A stretch of 23,970 bases of DNA from a bacterium (GCA_035371905.1 DAORXQ010000019.1:1-23970), one strand, 5' to 3'; shown: positions 8,169 through 16,577, counted from the stretch's first letter. Numbers and translations: made by a program. Notes: generated by a model not told the origin, from the sequence alone.

Positions 8169-8543
8169 TTATTTAAGTAAAACTAAAACTAATCCATCTA
8201 ATTCTGCTGTAGTTAAAGCAATCCCAACTTTTAAACTACCTTCTATATCAACTTTTCCATCATTAGCTGCATAAACTTCAGTTCCAACTTCCGTAATATC
8301 AGTAGCAGAAACTATATAAGCAACTCCATCAATAACTACATCAATAACTTCGCCGTCTGGTGTTTCGCCATCTGTTCCATAAAGATTATTATAACTTGAG
8401 ACTCCTACATAAAAAGTTGAATTACTTGCCGCTTTTGATATTTTACCTGCATTATAAGTCAGAACCCTATAAGGCTCTATTACTGCTTGTGAATCATTAA
8501 CTACTGGAATAATTTTACCTAAGAATTCGCCTTTTATAGCCAT
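8169..8543 (-). CDS. DUF2190-like capsid decoration/cement protein
   Basis: This 124-residue protein is all beta-like, and Gly/Val/Ala-rich. It starts with GEFLGKIIPVVNDSQAVIEP and repeats turn-strand units such as VAYIVSATDITEVGTEVY and KVGIALTTAELDGLVLVLLK. This is the character of DUF2190 proteins, which sit next to the major capsid gene in many Mu-like heads and bind the capsid surface. Its A/G/V-rich residue use differs sharply from the Lys/Glu-rich neighbours, as expected for a small stable beta protein. The Shine-Dalgarno (AAGGAGGG) is strong. It lies between protease/scaffold and capsid genes, which supports the role. Confidence 0.75.
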   Translation of the reverse strand: MAIKGEFLGKIIPVVNDSQAVIEPYRVLTYNAGKISKAASNSTFYVGVSSYNNLYGTDGETPDGEVIDVVIDGVAYIVSATDITEVGTEVYAANDGKVDIEGSLKVGIALTTAELDGLVLVLLK

Positions 8544-8558
8544 CTTAGCCCTCCTTGT

Positions 8559-9764
8559 TTATTTAAAGATTTCTTTTTCTTTAATATATTCTTTCCAAGC
8601 TTCTATGAAACTTATATTTTTCTGTTTACTGATATTCTCTATATCAGAAATCATTTTTTCATCTTCAGAGATATCCTTTTGTTTGACTATCTCTTCATAA
8701 TAAATTAATTTAGGCAAATTTATAATAAATAGTTTAAATAAATCTGAAAGTTTCAGGTCTTTTTCTTGAAATTTAACAAATTTATCTTCTTTATCAAGAT
8801 TAATTAAGATAGTTTTAACCAATTCTCTATCTTTAGGCAAAATCTTTTCATTATGTTCTTCAATAAATTTTTCAGTTTTTAGATTTAATAATTCCATTTT
8901 CAATTTTTCCACTTCATCATTTGTTTTAATTTTAGTTTCATTAAGATTTTCAGAGTTTATAATAGAAATTCGTTTTTCCTCGTTATTATATAAAACTCTT
9001 AATTCTTCAAGACCTTTAACTTCAGGTTGACTAACACCTAAAATCGCAACTCCTCTTAAAATTGGGGGTTTTTTACCTTCTATTTCATCCAAGTATATTT
9101 CTGCTGATACATTTCTATAAGCTTTATTTTTTATCAATTCAGCTATTGTTTTTGGAACATAACTGAAATCAGCTAATAAAACACCTTTATCTTTGTCTAT
9201 CCTTAAATCAGATACCCAACCAACAGCTGGCATTTCAAATCCAAAAGATTCGTGTCCCAGTTTAACAGGAACTCTGAGCTTATCTTTTAGGTCATAGAAA
9301 TTCTTAAGAATAGTTTCTAAATCTTCCATTGTATATTTGCCTTTTGTTCCATAGTCACCGACTTTAAAAATCTCAATATCAGTTAAGTTAACAGTTTCAG
9401 ATGCTTTTGCTATTGGAGGATATCCATAACAAGAAGGATAACCACAAGTAGGCGGATATCCATAACCTTCTAATTTTGAGATTAAATCTTCAAGTGCTTT
9501 AATGATTTCTTCTTTCTTCTTTAATCCAACTATAGCTTGAAGTTGTGAAATCAATGAAACTGGATATCCATAATTTTGGAATAATTGAATCTGTTCATTC
9601 AGTTGTTTAACAACTTCTTCATCAGAATTCAATTCTTTGAGTGAGTTAATAAAATCTTTGAAATTAAATTTATTTTTTAATTCAGTCATTTTTTTAGTTA
9701 TAAAAGAAACAAGTTCATCATAATCTTCAAACTCATTTAAACTATTCAGAATGTTTTCTATCAT
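8559..9764 (-). CDS. Head maturation protease with scaffold C-terminus (Mu gpI-like)
   Basis: This 401-residue protein combines protease and scaffold. Residues about 125-255 match Mu-type protease: IFKVGDYGTKGKYTMEDLE, then VPVKLGHE (168-172, His171 as likely catalytic His), a GWVSDLRIDKDKGVLLADF strand, then YRNVSAEIY (217-224, Ser220 as likely nucleophile), and the family-typical end RGVAILGVSQPEVKGLE (about 237-253). Residues 260-401 are charged and helical, as in a scaffold that is made first and degraded. The N-terminus (1-120) is an added helical part with four Gly-Tyr-Pro units at 66-68, 102-104, 108-110 and 114-116. A strong Shine-Dalgarno (AAAAAGGAGGCTAAA-ATG) precedes it. It lies between the fusion protein and the decoration gene. 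Confidence 0.88.
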   Translation of the reverse strand: MIENILNSLNEFEDYDELVSFITKKMTELKNKFNFKDFINSLKELNSDEEVVKQLNEQIQLFQNYGYPVSLISQLQAIVGLKKKEEIIKALEDLISKLEGYGYPPTCGYPSCYGYPPIAKASETVNLTDIEIFKVGDYGTKGKYTMEDLETILKNFYDLKDKLRVPVKLGHESFGFEMPAVGWVSDLRIDKDKGVLLADFSYVPKTIAELIKNKAYRNVSAEIYLDEIEGKKPPILRGVAILGVSQPEVKGLEELRVLYNNEEKRISIINSENLNETKIKTNDEVEKLKMELLNLKTEKFIEEHNEKILPKDRELVKTILINLDKEDKFVKFQEKDLKLSDLFKLFIINLPKLIYYEEIVKQKDISEDEKMISDIENISKQKNISFIEAWKEYIKEKEIFK

Positions 9765-9793
9765 TTTAGCCTCCTTTTTATAATATTTTAATT

Positions 9794-12700
9794 TTATTTT
9801 TTTTCTGTGTCAATAGATGGTAAATCTTGAATAGTAAATTGCCATAAATCATTATCCATCCGTTGTCCTACTATAAGTTTATCATACCATCCAAATTTAA
9901 TAAAATCAAGACCTAATTCATAGATATTAATACTATCTTTTGTGATTAATTCCATTGTAGCTCTTGTGTTTTTTGTTGGATTAAGCTCAGATTTATTATC
10001 CAATATTTTATGCTTAATTCTCTTGATATTAGTCTTAATTTTTCTTTCAATAGCCAAGGTAGGAGTTTCAAGTGGATTATATTCACATTCAAATTTCCTC
10101 CCTTCAATATCTAAAAGAAATAGTTCAGTTGAAGGACCCCATCGGATTACTATTACGGGTTTACCATCTTTAGTATATCGTTTCCACCAAATTCGCCATA
10201 AGTATAACTCGCCTTCTTTAAAAATTTTTAGTTTATCTAACTCATTAACTAATTTATCTCTTAATTCTTTAATTTTATCTGGAGTCTTTTCATTCCAGTA
10301 TTGAAAATCTTTTGGAATTTTCTCTCTAATATTTTTAGGTAGCTCTGATTTATTAATCTCAGGAATATAGTTTTTCTTAACTGCTCTTTTACTTATAACA
10401 TAAGGGGTTTCATCTTTTGGTTTTATCATTACATAATAATATTTTTCTCTTGGAGTCTCTTCTTCTTCACCTGGAGGTAAAATATTTTCTTGTAAATTTT
10501 CTGTTCTGGTTAAAGCTCTAAAAATATATCTGCCTTTTAATATTTTGCCATCAAAGAAATATTCGTAGAATCCTGGTTTTTTTGCTCCATATTCTACTTT
10601 ACCTTTGTCTATAATTAGAAATACTCCTGGGAAATTAGCAGTTCCACCTATCTGTTTTGGTGCTGATACACCTTCAAACTCAAGCCAATCTTTTGGCTCA
10701 GGAAGTTTCTTTATAGCTCTGATTTCTGCTTCACGAATTACACCACCTCTTATTTCTCGTTTTAAAGGTCTACCTGTTTCTAAATCAAGTTTAAATACAT
10801 CTTTTTGTTTGATATATTCTTTAGCTTGGTCTAAATTCAGAACTGGTTCTTTTATCTTATCTTCTATTTGAACTAATAAAGTCCAGCCTAATAAATCATT
10901 CTCTCGTTCTAATCTTAAATCAAAATGCACGGTTGAACCTCGGAAATGTGCTTGAATTACATAACTCCATTCCTTATTTTCATCTGGAGTTATTAAAAAC
11001 TCATCTATATCTGTTTTAAATTCCTGATATTTTGATTTATAAACTTTATATAATTCTTTAGCTCTTTCATTTTTCCATTTATCTGGATTAAGTTTAAAAC
11101 CTCTTTTCTCAATTTCTCGCCATATCTCTAATAATTTTTCTTCAATCAAGTTTTTAGGGTATTTATCAATATTTTTAGCTAACCAAGCCATAAGAATTCT
11201 ATGGTCATCAAGTAATACTTTATCACTCACTTGTTTAGGATTATAATTTCTTAAATCTTCTATAAATTCAGAGAGTTTTTTAATTTTTAACAATCCAGAA
11301 ATTTGAGTCTGTTTAATAACTTCTTTAAAGTAATCTGGGTCTACTTCTTCAGGTTGTTTCTCAGAAATTATAGGCTCATAGATATGAAGTTTATTATAGT
11401 CATTTGTATAAAGATTCATCGTATGAAATTTAACTGAAATAATTTCACCAGGTTTTAGATTGAGTGTAGTATTATAAGTTCTACCGATATGATGATAAGA
11501 TTTATCATTTAGCTTTACAATCTCATCTGGGTCTATATTATCATCAGGCTCAAAACCTATTCCAATCTCATAATTATAAACTCCTTTAGTTTTAGTTTTG
11601 TTTTGTTTTAAAATTATAACTTTCAATTCTTCATAAATTTTATATTTAAGCATATTACCTCTACCAGTTAAAGAATATCCATCCCATTTAATCATTGCAC
11701 CTTCACTTGCTGGTGCTTCTATCAATTTTATAAGATTTTCTTTGTTTAGTTTAAATGATGGGGTTAAGTTTAAATGGAATCTGTCGTCTGGTACATCTAT
11801 AGTAGATTGTTTAAAATTAAGAGATTCAAGTTTCGCTATTCTATCTTTAACTGGTAGGTTATGTAAATCTTGGTCATTAAGGTAAAGAACATCAAAAATA
11901 TTGGCTACTATACCAAAATCATCAAATTCAGTTGAATTATGTAAGTAGCCTGCTACATCTTCCCTATTCCAATGTCTACCTTCAGTCCATTTCTCTACTT
12001 CTGAATCAAAAATAGCATTCTCAATATTTAGTTCTTGGAATTCTTGGATTGTCTTTTGGAATTTATTTATATCAATTTCTCTGCCATCATCTGAAAAAAT
12101 TTTGTATTTTTTATTCTTATTATCAATATGGAAGATTACTCTATTACCATCATATTTCTTTTGAATTATAACATCATCTATTGAAATGTTAGATTCATTT
12201 AAGAATTCAATAATATCATTATAATTCAACTCATTATTCTCTTTTTTCACTATTATGGCTGGAAATTTAGTTTTTAATGGATAAAAGAATCTAAATAGTT
12301 CAATTTTATCTTGTTCTTTACTGGTTTCTGCTTGTCTTTTAATTTCTGGGGTGGCACTTCTTAATTCTTGATAATAATTTAAAGCAATTTTTTTGAAATC
12401 TGGTTCATCTATAACTTCAATTTCCTCTTGTTTTTTAGGTCTTAATACAAGGTCATAAATCGGTAAATTGTCCCAAGTTGCACCTATAGATGAAGGAATT
12501 AAATGGATTTTCTTTCCATTTATTTTTTTACCTTGATTAAAAATTCGTTGCGTTTTTAAAATTAAAGCATCAAATATATCTCTATTGTGTTGATAAATAT
12601 AATCAAATAAACCTTGAGGTATTTTCAAAACTAAATCAATATCTTTAGGATTATCTCCATAAATATAAGAACCTGTAATAGAAATAAAATCTGGAATTAA

Positions 12701-13543
12701 AACAAATTCAGGAAATTCTGTATTTAATAAATCCTCTTCTTGCATTAAAATCCAATCTGAATTTAGTTTAGGATTAAAGTTAAATATTAAAATCTCATAC
12801 TCTTTTTGGCTTTTATCTTTTCCGTCCAAAGTTCTTTTTGTAAGAATTTTTTTTACCTTGAAACCCCTTTCTTGAAAATCTTTTGTCTTATCAGAAGAAT
12901 AACTTGCTATAAATTTTCCTTTGATTTTAGGTAAATATTCAAGAAATTCTTGAAAATTAAATTTAACAATTCTTAATGGTTTATCTTTTTCACTTTCTGT
13001 ATAAGGTGGGTCAAGATAAAATAAAGTATTCTTTGTGTCATAATTTTTCAAGACTGTTTTCCAATCCTGATTAAGAATTTTAACATTTTTTAACCTTTCT
13101 TTTAATTTGGGAAGTTTGTTAATATCATAACGAGAAGTACGCTTTAAATTTGGTGTTTCTCCTATACCTCCATAACTTCCTTGGATAAGTCTAATTAGTT
13201 TTACAAATCTATCAACATCATCTTTGAAATTGCCCTCTTCTATATCTTTTTTAAGTTTGTAAAATTTTTCTGGGTTTTTTGAAATATCCCCAATATTCCA
13301 ATTGTATTTCTTAAGCCTTTTAAATTTGTCATCTGATAAATTTTGAACGAACCTAAACAAAAAACAGTAATCTTTATCAATATCATTATAAATTTCTTCT
13401 TTTGAAGGTTTTTTACCTAATAAAACAGCACCGCTACCACCAAAAACTTCAATATACCTTTCGTGTTCAGGAAAATATTGTATTATCTTTTTTCTAAGAT
13501 GAAACTTACCCATTGGCGAACCAAAAATAAGTTTAAGTCCCAT
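9794..13543 (-). CDS. 1249-residue fusion: adenine methyltransferase - nucleotidyltransferase - DNA ligase - LigD-phosphoesterase-like
   Basis: One unbroken chain holds at least four enzyme-like domains. Residues 1-258 are a D12-class N6-adenine methyltransferase: GSPMGKFHLRKK start, YIEVFGGSGAVL (30-41, SAM site) and FYLDPPYTES (175-184, catalytic DPPY). Residues about 260-370 are a Pol-beta-type nucleotidyltransferase: GSYIYGDNPKDIDLVL (291-306) gives the GS and Asp301/Asp303, with Asp364 as third acid. Residues about 415-735 are an ATP-dependent DNA ligase: KYDGNR (463-468, nucleophile Lys463), FDSEVE (512-517), FDVLYL (550-555), EGAMIK (614-619) and LKYK (632-635), then an OB-like part. 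Residues about 855-1010 resemble the LigD 3'-phosphoesterase: VIQAHFRGSTVHFDLRLE. The final 240 residues are not recognised. It overlaps the portal stop by 11 bases, so it is probably coupled. All catalytic residues I can check are present. Its role is inferred: DNA end repair or modification, perhaps carried in the virion. Confidence 0.85.
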   Translation of the reverse strand: MGLKLIFGSPMGKFHLRKKIIQYFPEHERYIEVFGGSGAVLLGKKPSKEEIYNDIDKDYCFLFRFVQNLSDDKFKRLKKYNWNIGDISKNPEKFYKLKKDIEEGNFKDDVDRFVKLIRLIQGSYGGIGETPNLKRTSRYDINKLPKLKERLKNVKILNQDWKTVLKNYDTKNTLFYLDPPYTESEKDKPLRIVKFNFQEFLEYLPKIKGKFIASYSSDKTKDFQERGFKVKKILTKRTLDGKDKSQKEYEILIFNFNPKLNSDWILMQEEDLLNTEFPEFVLIPDFISITGSYIYGDNPKDIDLVLKIPQGLFDYIYQHNRDIFDALILKTQRIFNQGKKINGKKIHLIPSSIGATWDNLPIYDLVLRPKKQEEIEVIDEPDFKKIALNYYQELRSATPEIKRQAETSKEQDKIELFRFFYPLKTKFPAIIVKKENNELNYNDIIEFLNESNISIDDVIIQKKYDGNRVIFHIDNKNKKYKIFSDDGREIDINKFQKTIQEFQELNIENAIFDSEVEKWTEGRHWNREDVAGYLHNSTEFDDFGIVANIFDVLYLNDQDLHNLPVKDRIAKLESLNFKQSTIDVPDDRFHLNLTPSFKLNKENLIKLIEAPASEGAMIKWDGYSLTGRGNMLKYKIYEELKVIILKQNKTKTKGVYNYEIGIGFEPDDNIDPDEIVKLNDKSYHHIGRTYNTTLNLKPGEIISVKFHTMNLYTNDYNKLHIYEPIISEKQPEEVDPDYFKEVIKQTQISGLLKIKKLSEFIEDLRNYNPKQVSDKVLLDDHRILMAWLAKNIDKYPKNLIEEKLLEIWREIEKRGFKLNPDKWKNERAKELYKVYKSKYQEFKTDIDEFLITPDENKEWSYVIQAHFRGSTVHFDLRLERENDLLGWTLLVQIEDKIKEPVLNLDQAKEYIKQKDVFKLDLETGRPLKREIRGGVIREAEIRAIKKLPEPKDWLEFEGVSAPKQIGGTANFPGVFLIIDKGKVEYGAKKPGFYEYFFDGKILKGRYIFRALTRTENLQENILPPGEEEETPREKYYYVMIKPKDETPYVISKRAVKKNYIPEINKSELPKNIREKIPKDFQYWNEKTPDKIKELRDKLVNELDKLKIFKEGELYLWRIWWKRYTKDGKPVIVIRWGPSTELFLLDIEGRKFECEYNPLETPTLAIERKIKTNIKRIKHKILDNKSELNPTKNTRATMELITKDSINIYELGLDFIKFGWYDKLIVGQRMDNDLWQFTIQDLPSIDTEKK

Positions 13544-14630
13544 TTTTAATGTCCAGTTTTAAATATTTCAAATAATTCTCAACAAATTCTCTTGATATTG
13601 GTTTAATCTTAAATTTGGGATATAATGGATTTGTAAAATTTAAATCAATAAGAGTCTTGATTAATTGTTTATTTATAACTTCATCAGATAAATTTTCTGA
13701 GATAGAAATTAAGAATTGATAAACTACATCAAATTGAAGCTCGCCGAGAGCATAAGAACCATAAGTAGCTTTAGTTGCACCGAATAATGCTGGGATTAAT
13801 AAACCTCTACCAATCGCTTCATTAGCTAATTCAATAGCTTTTAAGAACTGTTCACCAGCATCTTTCTTTGTCTCTACTAACTCAAAATCAAATTGTTCAT
13901 TACCTTCAACCCTTGGTAAAGTTAAGACAGAAACATTATGAATCTTTTTTAACATTTCAAAGAATTTATTAACTTCATCATCACTTGCGGTAGATGGAAC
14001 TTTTCCTTTTACAATTGGAGTTACATACCTCTCAAGGTATCGTGCATAAAATTTAAGACAGATATCTTTTAACCACCAACTCCTATAAACTGCTTTTAAA
14101 TCACTTTCACCTTGAATTTGTCCAAAAGCAGAGTTATAAGACCAGATAATAAATTTCTCTCTTGGAATCTCTTCACCATAAGCAAAAATCTTTGTTAAAT
14201 TACCATAATCATCGTATTCAAAACTGAAAATCCAGGGTAATTTTGTTTTTATATCTGATAAAACTAATTTATTATTTTCTTCTTTAAAAATCATTTCACT
14301 AATAGAAAACCCATAATCTAAAGCAGTTAGAATAGAGTATAAAACACTTGAAAAAGCTCGCTTAAGAGAATTGAAGTTATCCTGTATAAATTTGGCTTGT
14401 TCTATTGATTCTGGTTTATCATCCCTTGGTATTATTTCCCAACCACCTGAAAGTATTAAAAATTTCTTTATACCAAGACAGAATTTGACTTGTTCGTCAT
14501 AAAGTAATTTAGAATAAAATTTTAAGCCTTTTTCTTGAATTATTTTATCTAAATCTTCAAATTCAGAAGGATATGCGGGAGTCACTTCTTTAGTTAAGAA
14601 TGATTTATTTAAACTCTTCTTTTTAAACAT
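13533..14630 (-). CDS. Portal protein, DUF935 / Mu gp29-like
   Basis: This 365-residue protein forms the dodecameric ring at the packaging vertex. Recognised features are the FLILSGGWEIIPRD stretch (about 57-70), the YSILTALDYGFSISEMIF segment (about 98-115, the family 'A-x-x-x-G-x-S-x-x-E' signature), the central WWLKDICLKFYARYLERYV (about 185-203) and the late GRGLLIPALFGATKATYGSY (about 274-293). This is the DUF935 pattern, though shorter than Mu gp29 (about 510 residues); the C-terminus is correspondingly reduced. A fair Shine-Dalgarno (AAGGA) precedes the ATG. It follows terminase and precedes the fusion protein by an 11-base overlap. Confidence 0.85.
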   Translation of the reverse strand: MFKKKSLNKSFLTKEVTPAYPSEFEDLDKIIQEKGLKFYSKLLYDEQVKFCLGIKKFLILSGGWEIIPRDDKPESIEQAKFIQDNFNSLKRAFSSVLYSILTALDYGFSISEMIFKEENNKLVLSDIKTKLPWIFSFEYDDYGNLTKIFAYGEEIPREKFIIWSYNSAFGQIQGESDLKAVYRSWWLKDICLKFYARYLERYVTPIVKGKVPSTASDDEVNKFFEMLKKIHNVSVLTLPRVEGNEQFDFELVETKKDAGEQFLKAIELANEAIGRGLLIPALFGATKATYGSYALGELQFDVVYQFLISISENLSDEVINKQLIKTLIDLNFTNPLYPKFKIKPISREFVENYLKYLKLDIKNGT

Positions 14631-14647
14631 TACTTATTCCTTGTTTT

Positions 14648-15991
14648 TTAAGTTATTTCAATATAATCTTGATAAATATCTTCTTTCTCTTCTTGAGTTA
14701 AAAAATAATTTATACTCTTAATAAATTCTGTTTTGCCTTTAGTAATTTTATCACTAAATCCTATTAAACTCATTGCTAATGCCATTATAGTATCGTCATT
14801 ATACCCTGATTTTGGTCTATATAAATAATATCCCATACGATTGACTATTGTCAAGTTCTCAAGTTCATCTATTAAAGTTTTATTATTTAAAATTCTATAT
14901 CCTTTGGCAAAAGCTGAAATTAAAGAGTTTATTAATTGATTTCTTTCGTTCCTATTCCTGATTAATACTGGTTTAATGAAATTATAACCTTTGGATAACT
15001 CATAGAAGATATTACCTGCTCCTGTCATATCCCAGTATGTTAATGGGAAATTGTATTTCTCAAGGTAAGCTAAAATTTTATCAAAGATAATTTTTGAATC
15101 AGAGAGACCTTTAGGTAGAATCTCAAGTAATACCAGTTTAGAATCAGTTAAATCTGAGATTGCTAAAACTGTTCTGTTATTGGTCCAACCAATATCAACA
15201 CCTGCTTGGTAAATATGGCCTTGAATATAATCTATTGGCTCTGAATGTATCTGCTCTCTTATATTACCAAAAAGTGAGATGTTAGATTCTGGAATCTGAC
15301 CTTCTATAATAATTTTTTGTAATGATGGCGGTAAATCTAACCTTAACTTTAGAATCTCTGACTTATCTACAAAAGGATTATCTTCAGTTGACCATTGGTA
15401 AACTTCTATGTCTTTATTAACTTTTGAATGAGCTATTAGAGTTGAAACTAAATTTTCTTTTGAATTATCAAACGGTGGAATAGAATTTACTAGGATTCTG
15501 CCACCAGTATCAATAACTCTTGGTCTGATATAGGTTTCATAAAAACCCGAAGGATAATCTACTGCGTCTTCACAAACAATTAAATCTACTGGTTCAGCTA
15601 CAAAAGTCTGTTCTTTTAATACAGATTTGCCTTGAATAACTGAACGGTTCTTTAAAGTTAATCTATGCCTGCTCTTTGAGTAAGACTCTATTAAATTTGG
15701 ATAGAAAGATACTAAATCGTCTAATACTCCTTTAGCTTTACCTGCACCGAAAATAAATCTATGAGTTTTACCATAATCTACTCCTACTACCCAAATGTTT
15801 TTCTTTGGCTGTAATAATAAATACCCCGCCTCTTTAACACAAATCGTTGTCTTTGAAGCTCGGTTACCTGCTATAAGTAAAATTATCTGTGCTTTTGAAT
15901 TATGTATTGGTATCGCTTTCTCTATCGGTTGATACTTTATCCTCTGGAAGTATGCCCGTTTCTTGGGGTCCTGGATTTGTTCTAACATCAC
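14648..15991 (-). CDS. terL: Terminase large subunit
   Basis: This 447-residue ATPase-nuclease drives DNA packaging. The ATPase domain has Walker A AGNRASKTT (41-49) and Walker B VDLIVCEDAV (135-144, Glu141/Asp142). The nuclease domain shows QAGVDIGW (262-269, Asp266), YWDMTGAGN (319-327, Asp321) and YNDDTIMALAMS (397-408, Asp399/400), a full RNase H-type acidic set. Length matches short TerL proteins. The start ATG (doubled, 15991 and 15988) has a good Shine-Dalgarno (AAAGGAGAGAGTG) inside the upstream gene, so the 92-base overlap with that gene is probably real. The next gene is the portal. Confidence 0.95.
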   Translation of the reverse strand: MMLEQIQDPKKRAYFQRIKYQPIEKAIPIHNSKAQIILLIAGNRASKTTICVKEAGYLLLQPKKNIWVVGVDYGKTHRFIFGAGKAKGVLDDLVSFYPNLIESYSKSRHRLTLKNRSVIQGKSVLKEQTFVAEPVDLIVCEDAVDYPSGFYETYIRPRVIDTGGRILVNSIPPFDNSKENLVSTLIAHSKVNKDIEVYQWSTEDNPFVDKSEILKLRLDLPPSLQKIIIEGQIPESNISLFGNIREQIHSEPIDYIQGHIYQAGVDIGWTNNRTVLAISDLTDSKLVLLEILPKGLSDSKIIFDKILAYLEKYNFPLTYWDMTGAGNIFYELSKGYNFIKPVLIRNRNERNQLINSLISAFAKGYRILNNKTLIDELENLTIVNRMGYYLYRPKSGYNDDTIMALAMSLIGFSDKITKGKTEFIKSINYFLTQEEKEDIYQDYIEIT

Positions 15992-16484
15992 TCTCTCCTT
16001 TTGTTTCTGATTCCTCTATGGTCAATAGTTTTTCTATCTCTTCCATTACTCGCTTGGATGAACCACCTTCCTCTAATTCTCGTTGTAAACTTATCGCTTT
16101 CAGTAAATCTTGAACACTTACCTTCTGATTCTTCCATAAGTTGGCACGACCTAAAAAAATTATCTCAGATAATATAGTCGCTAAATTTACCCTGTATAAA
16201 CCAAACCTTGAACTTAAATATTCTATAATGTCATAGGTTAACCTCTGACCTAATACAAATGGATTCGTTAATACAGATTTGTAATACTTTAATTCATTCG
16301 GATATAACTTTACATTATAACTCTCTACCTTCTTTAGTATCTCTTCCTCACTTAAACCTGATTTAAATACTAAAGCAAAAAATTCCTCTCCTGACCTGTA
16401 TTGATATAAGGCTATCTTCTTTGATATCCGCTCCCATTGCTTGTCCTTTAATTCACGAACCTTTAACCGCTTTCTTTTATCCAT
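15900..16484 (-). CDS. Putative terminase small subunit
   Basis: This 194-residue protein is encoded first in the late block, just before terL. It begins with a very basic MDKRKRLKVRELKDK segment, then helical stretches (SEEEILKKVESYN, TYDIIEYLSSRFGLYRVNLATILSEIIFLGRANLW), with a charged, Pro-rich, low-complexity C-terminus (about 160-194) that overlaps terL by 92 bases. Small terminases are short helical DNA-binding proteins with this layout, but I see no diagnostic helix-turn-helix, so the call rests on position. The ATG has no Shine-Dalgarno at normal distance: the nearest GGAG is 15 bases away and lies in the spacer of the proposed promoter. It may be read from a nearly leaderless mRNA. 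Confidence 0.62.
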   Translation of the reverse strand: MDKRKRLKVRELKDKQWERISKKIALYQYRSGEEFFALVFKSGLSEEEILKKVESYNVKLYPNELKYYKSVLTNPFVLGQRLTYDIIEYLSSRFGLYRVNLATILSEIIFLGRANLWKNQKVSVQDLLKAISLQRELEEGGSSKRVMEEIEKLLTIEESETKGESDVRTNPGPQETGILPEDKVSTDRESDTNT

Positions 16485-16493
16485 TTGTCTATT

Positions 16494-16522
16494 ATTCTAC
16501 TCCTTTTTCTTCCCTCTGTCAA
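16494..16522 (-). promoter_or_regulatory. Late promoter (TTGACA-17-TAGAAT), leftward
   Basis: On the minus strand TTGACA (16522-16517) and TAGAAT (16499-16494) are separated by 17 bases, one mismatch from the bacterial sigma-70 consensus. The -10 box ends only 9 bases before the small-terminase ATG at 16484. A start site 7 bases downstream (about 16487) would leave 2-3 bases of leader. It would drive the whole packaging and structural block. Confidence 0.6.
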
Positions 16523-16577
16523 TACTTCTTATCTTTTTTTTTCTTTAGTTTATTTCTAAGCCTTTATTATATTAAAT

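Noticed and set aside
9942..10304. Plus-strand frame of 120 codons inside the fusion protein gene
   Set aside because: It is antisense to conserved-looking domain sequence; no ribosome binding site.
9794..13543. Calling the fusion protein a standard LigD NHEJ enzyme
   Set aside because: It has a ligase and a phosphoesterase-like domain, but no primase-type polymerase; it adds a methyltransferase and a different nucleotidyltransferase, and no Ku gene is present in the window.
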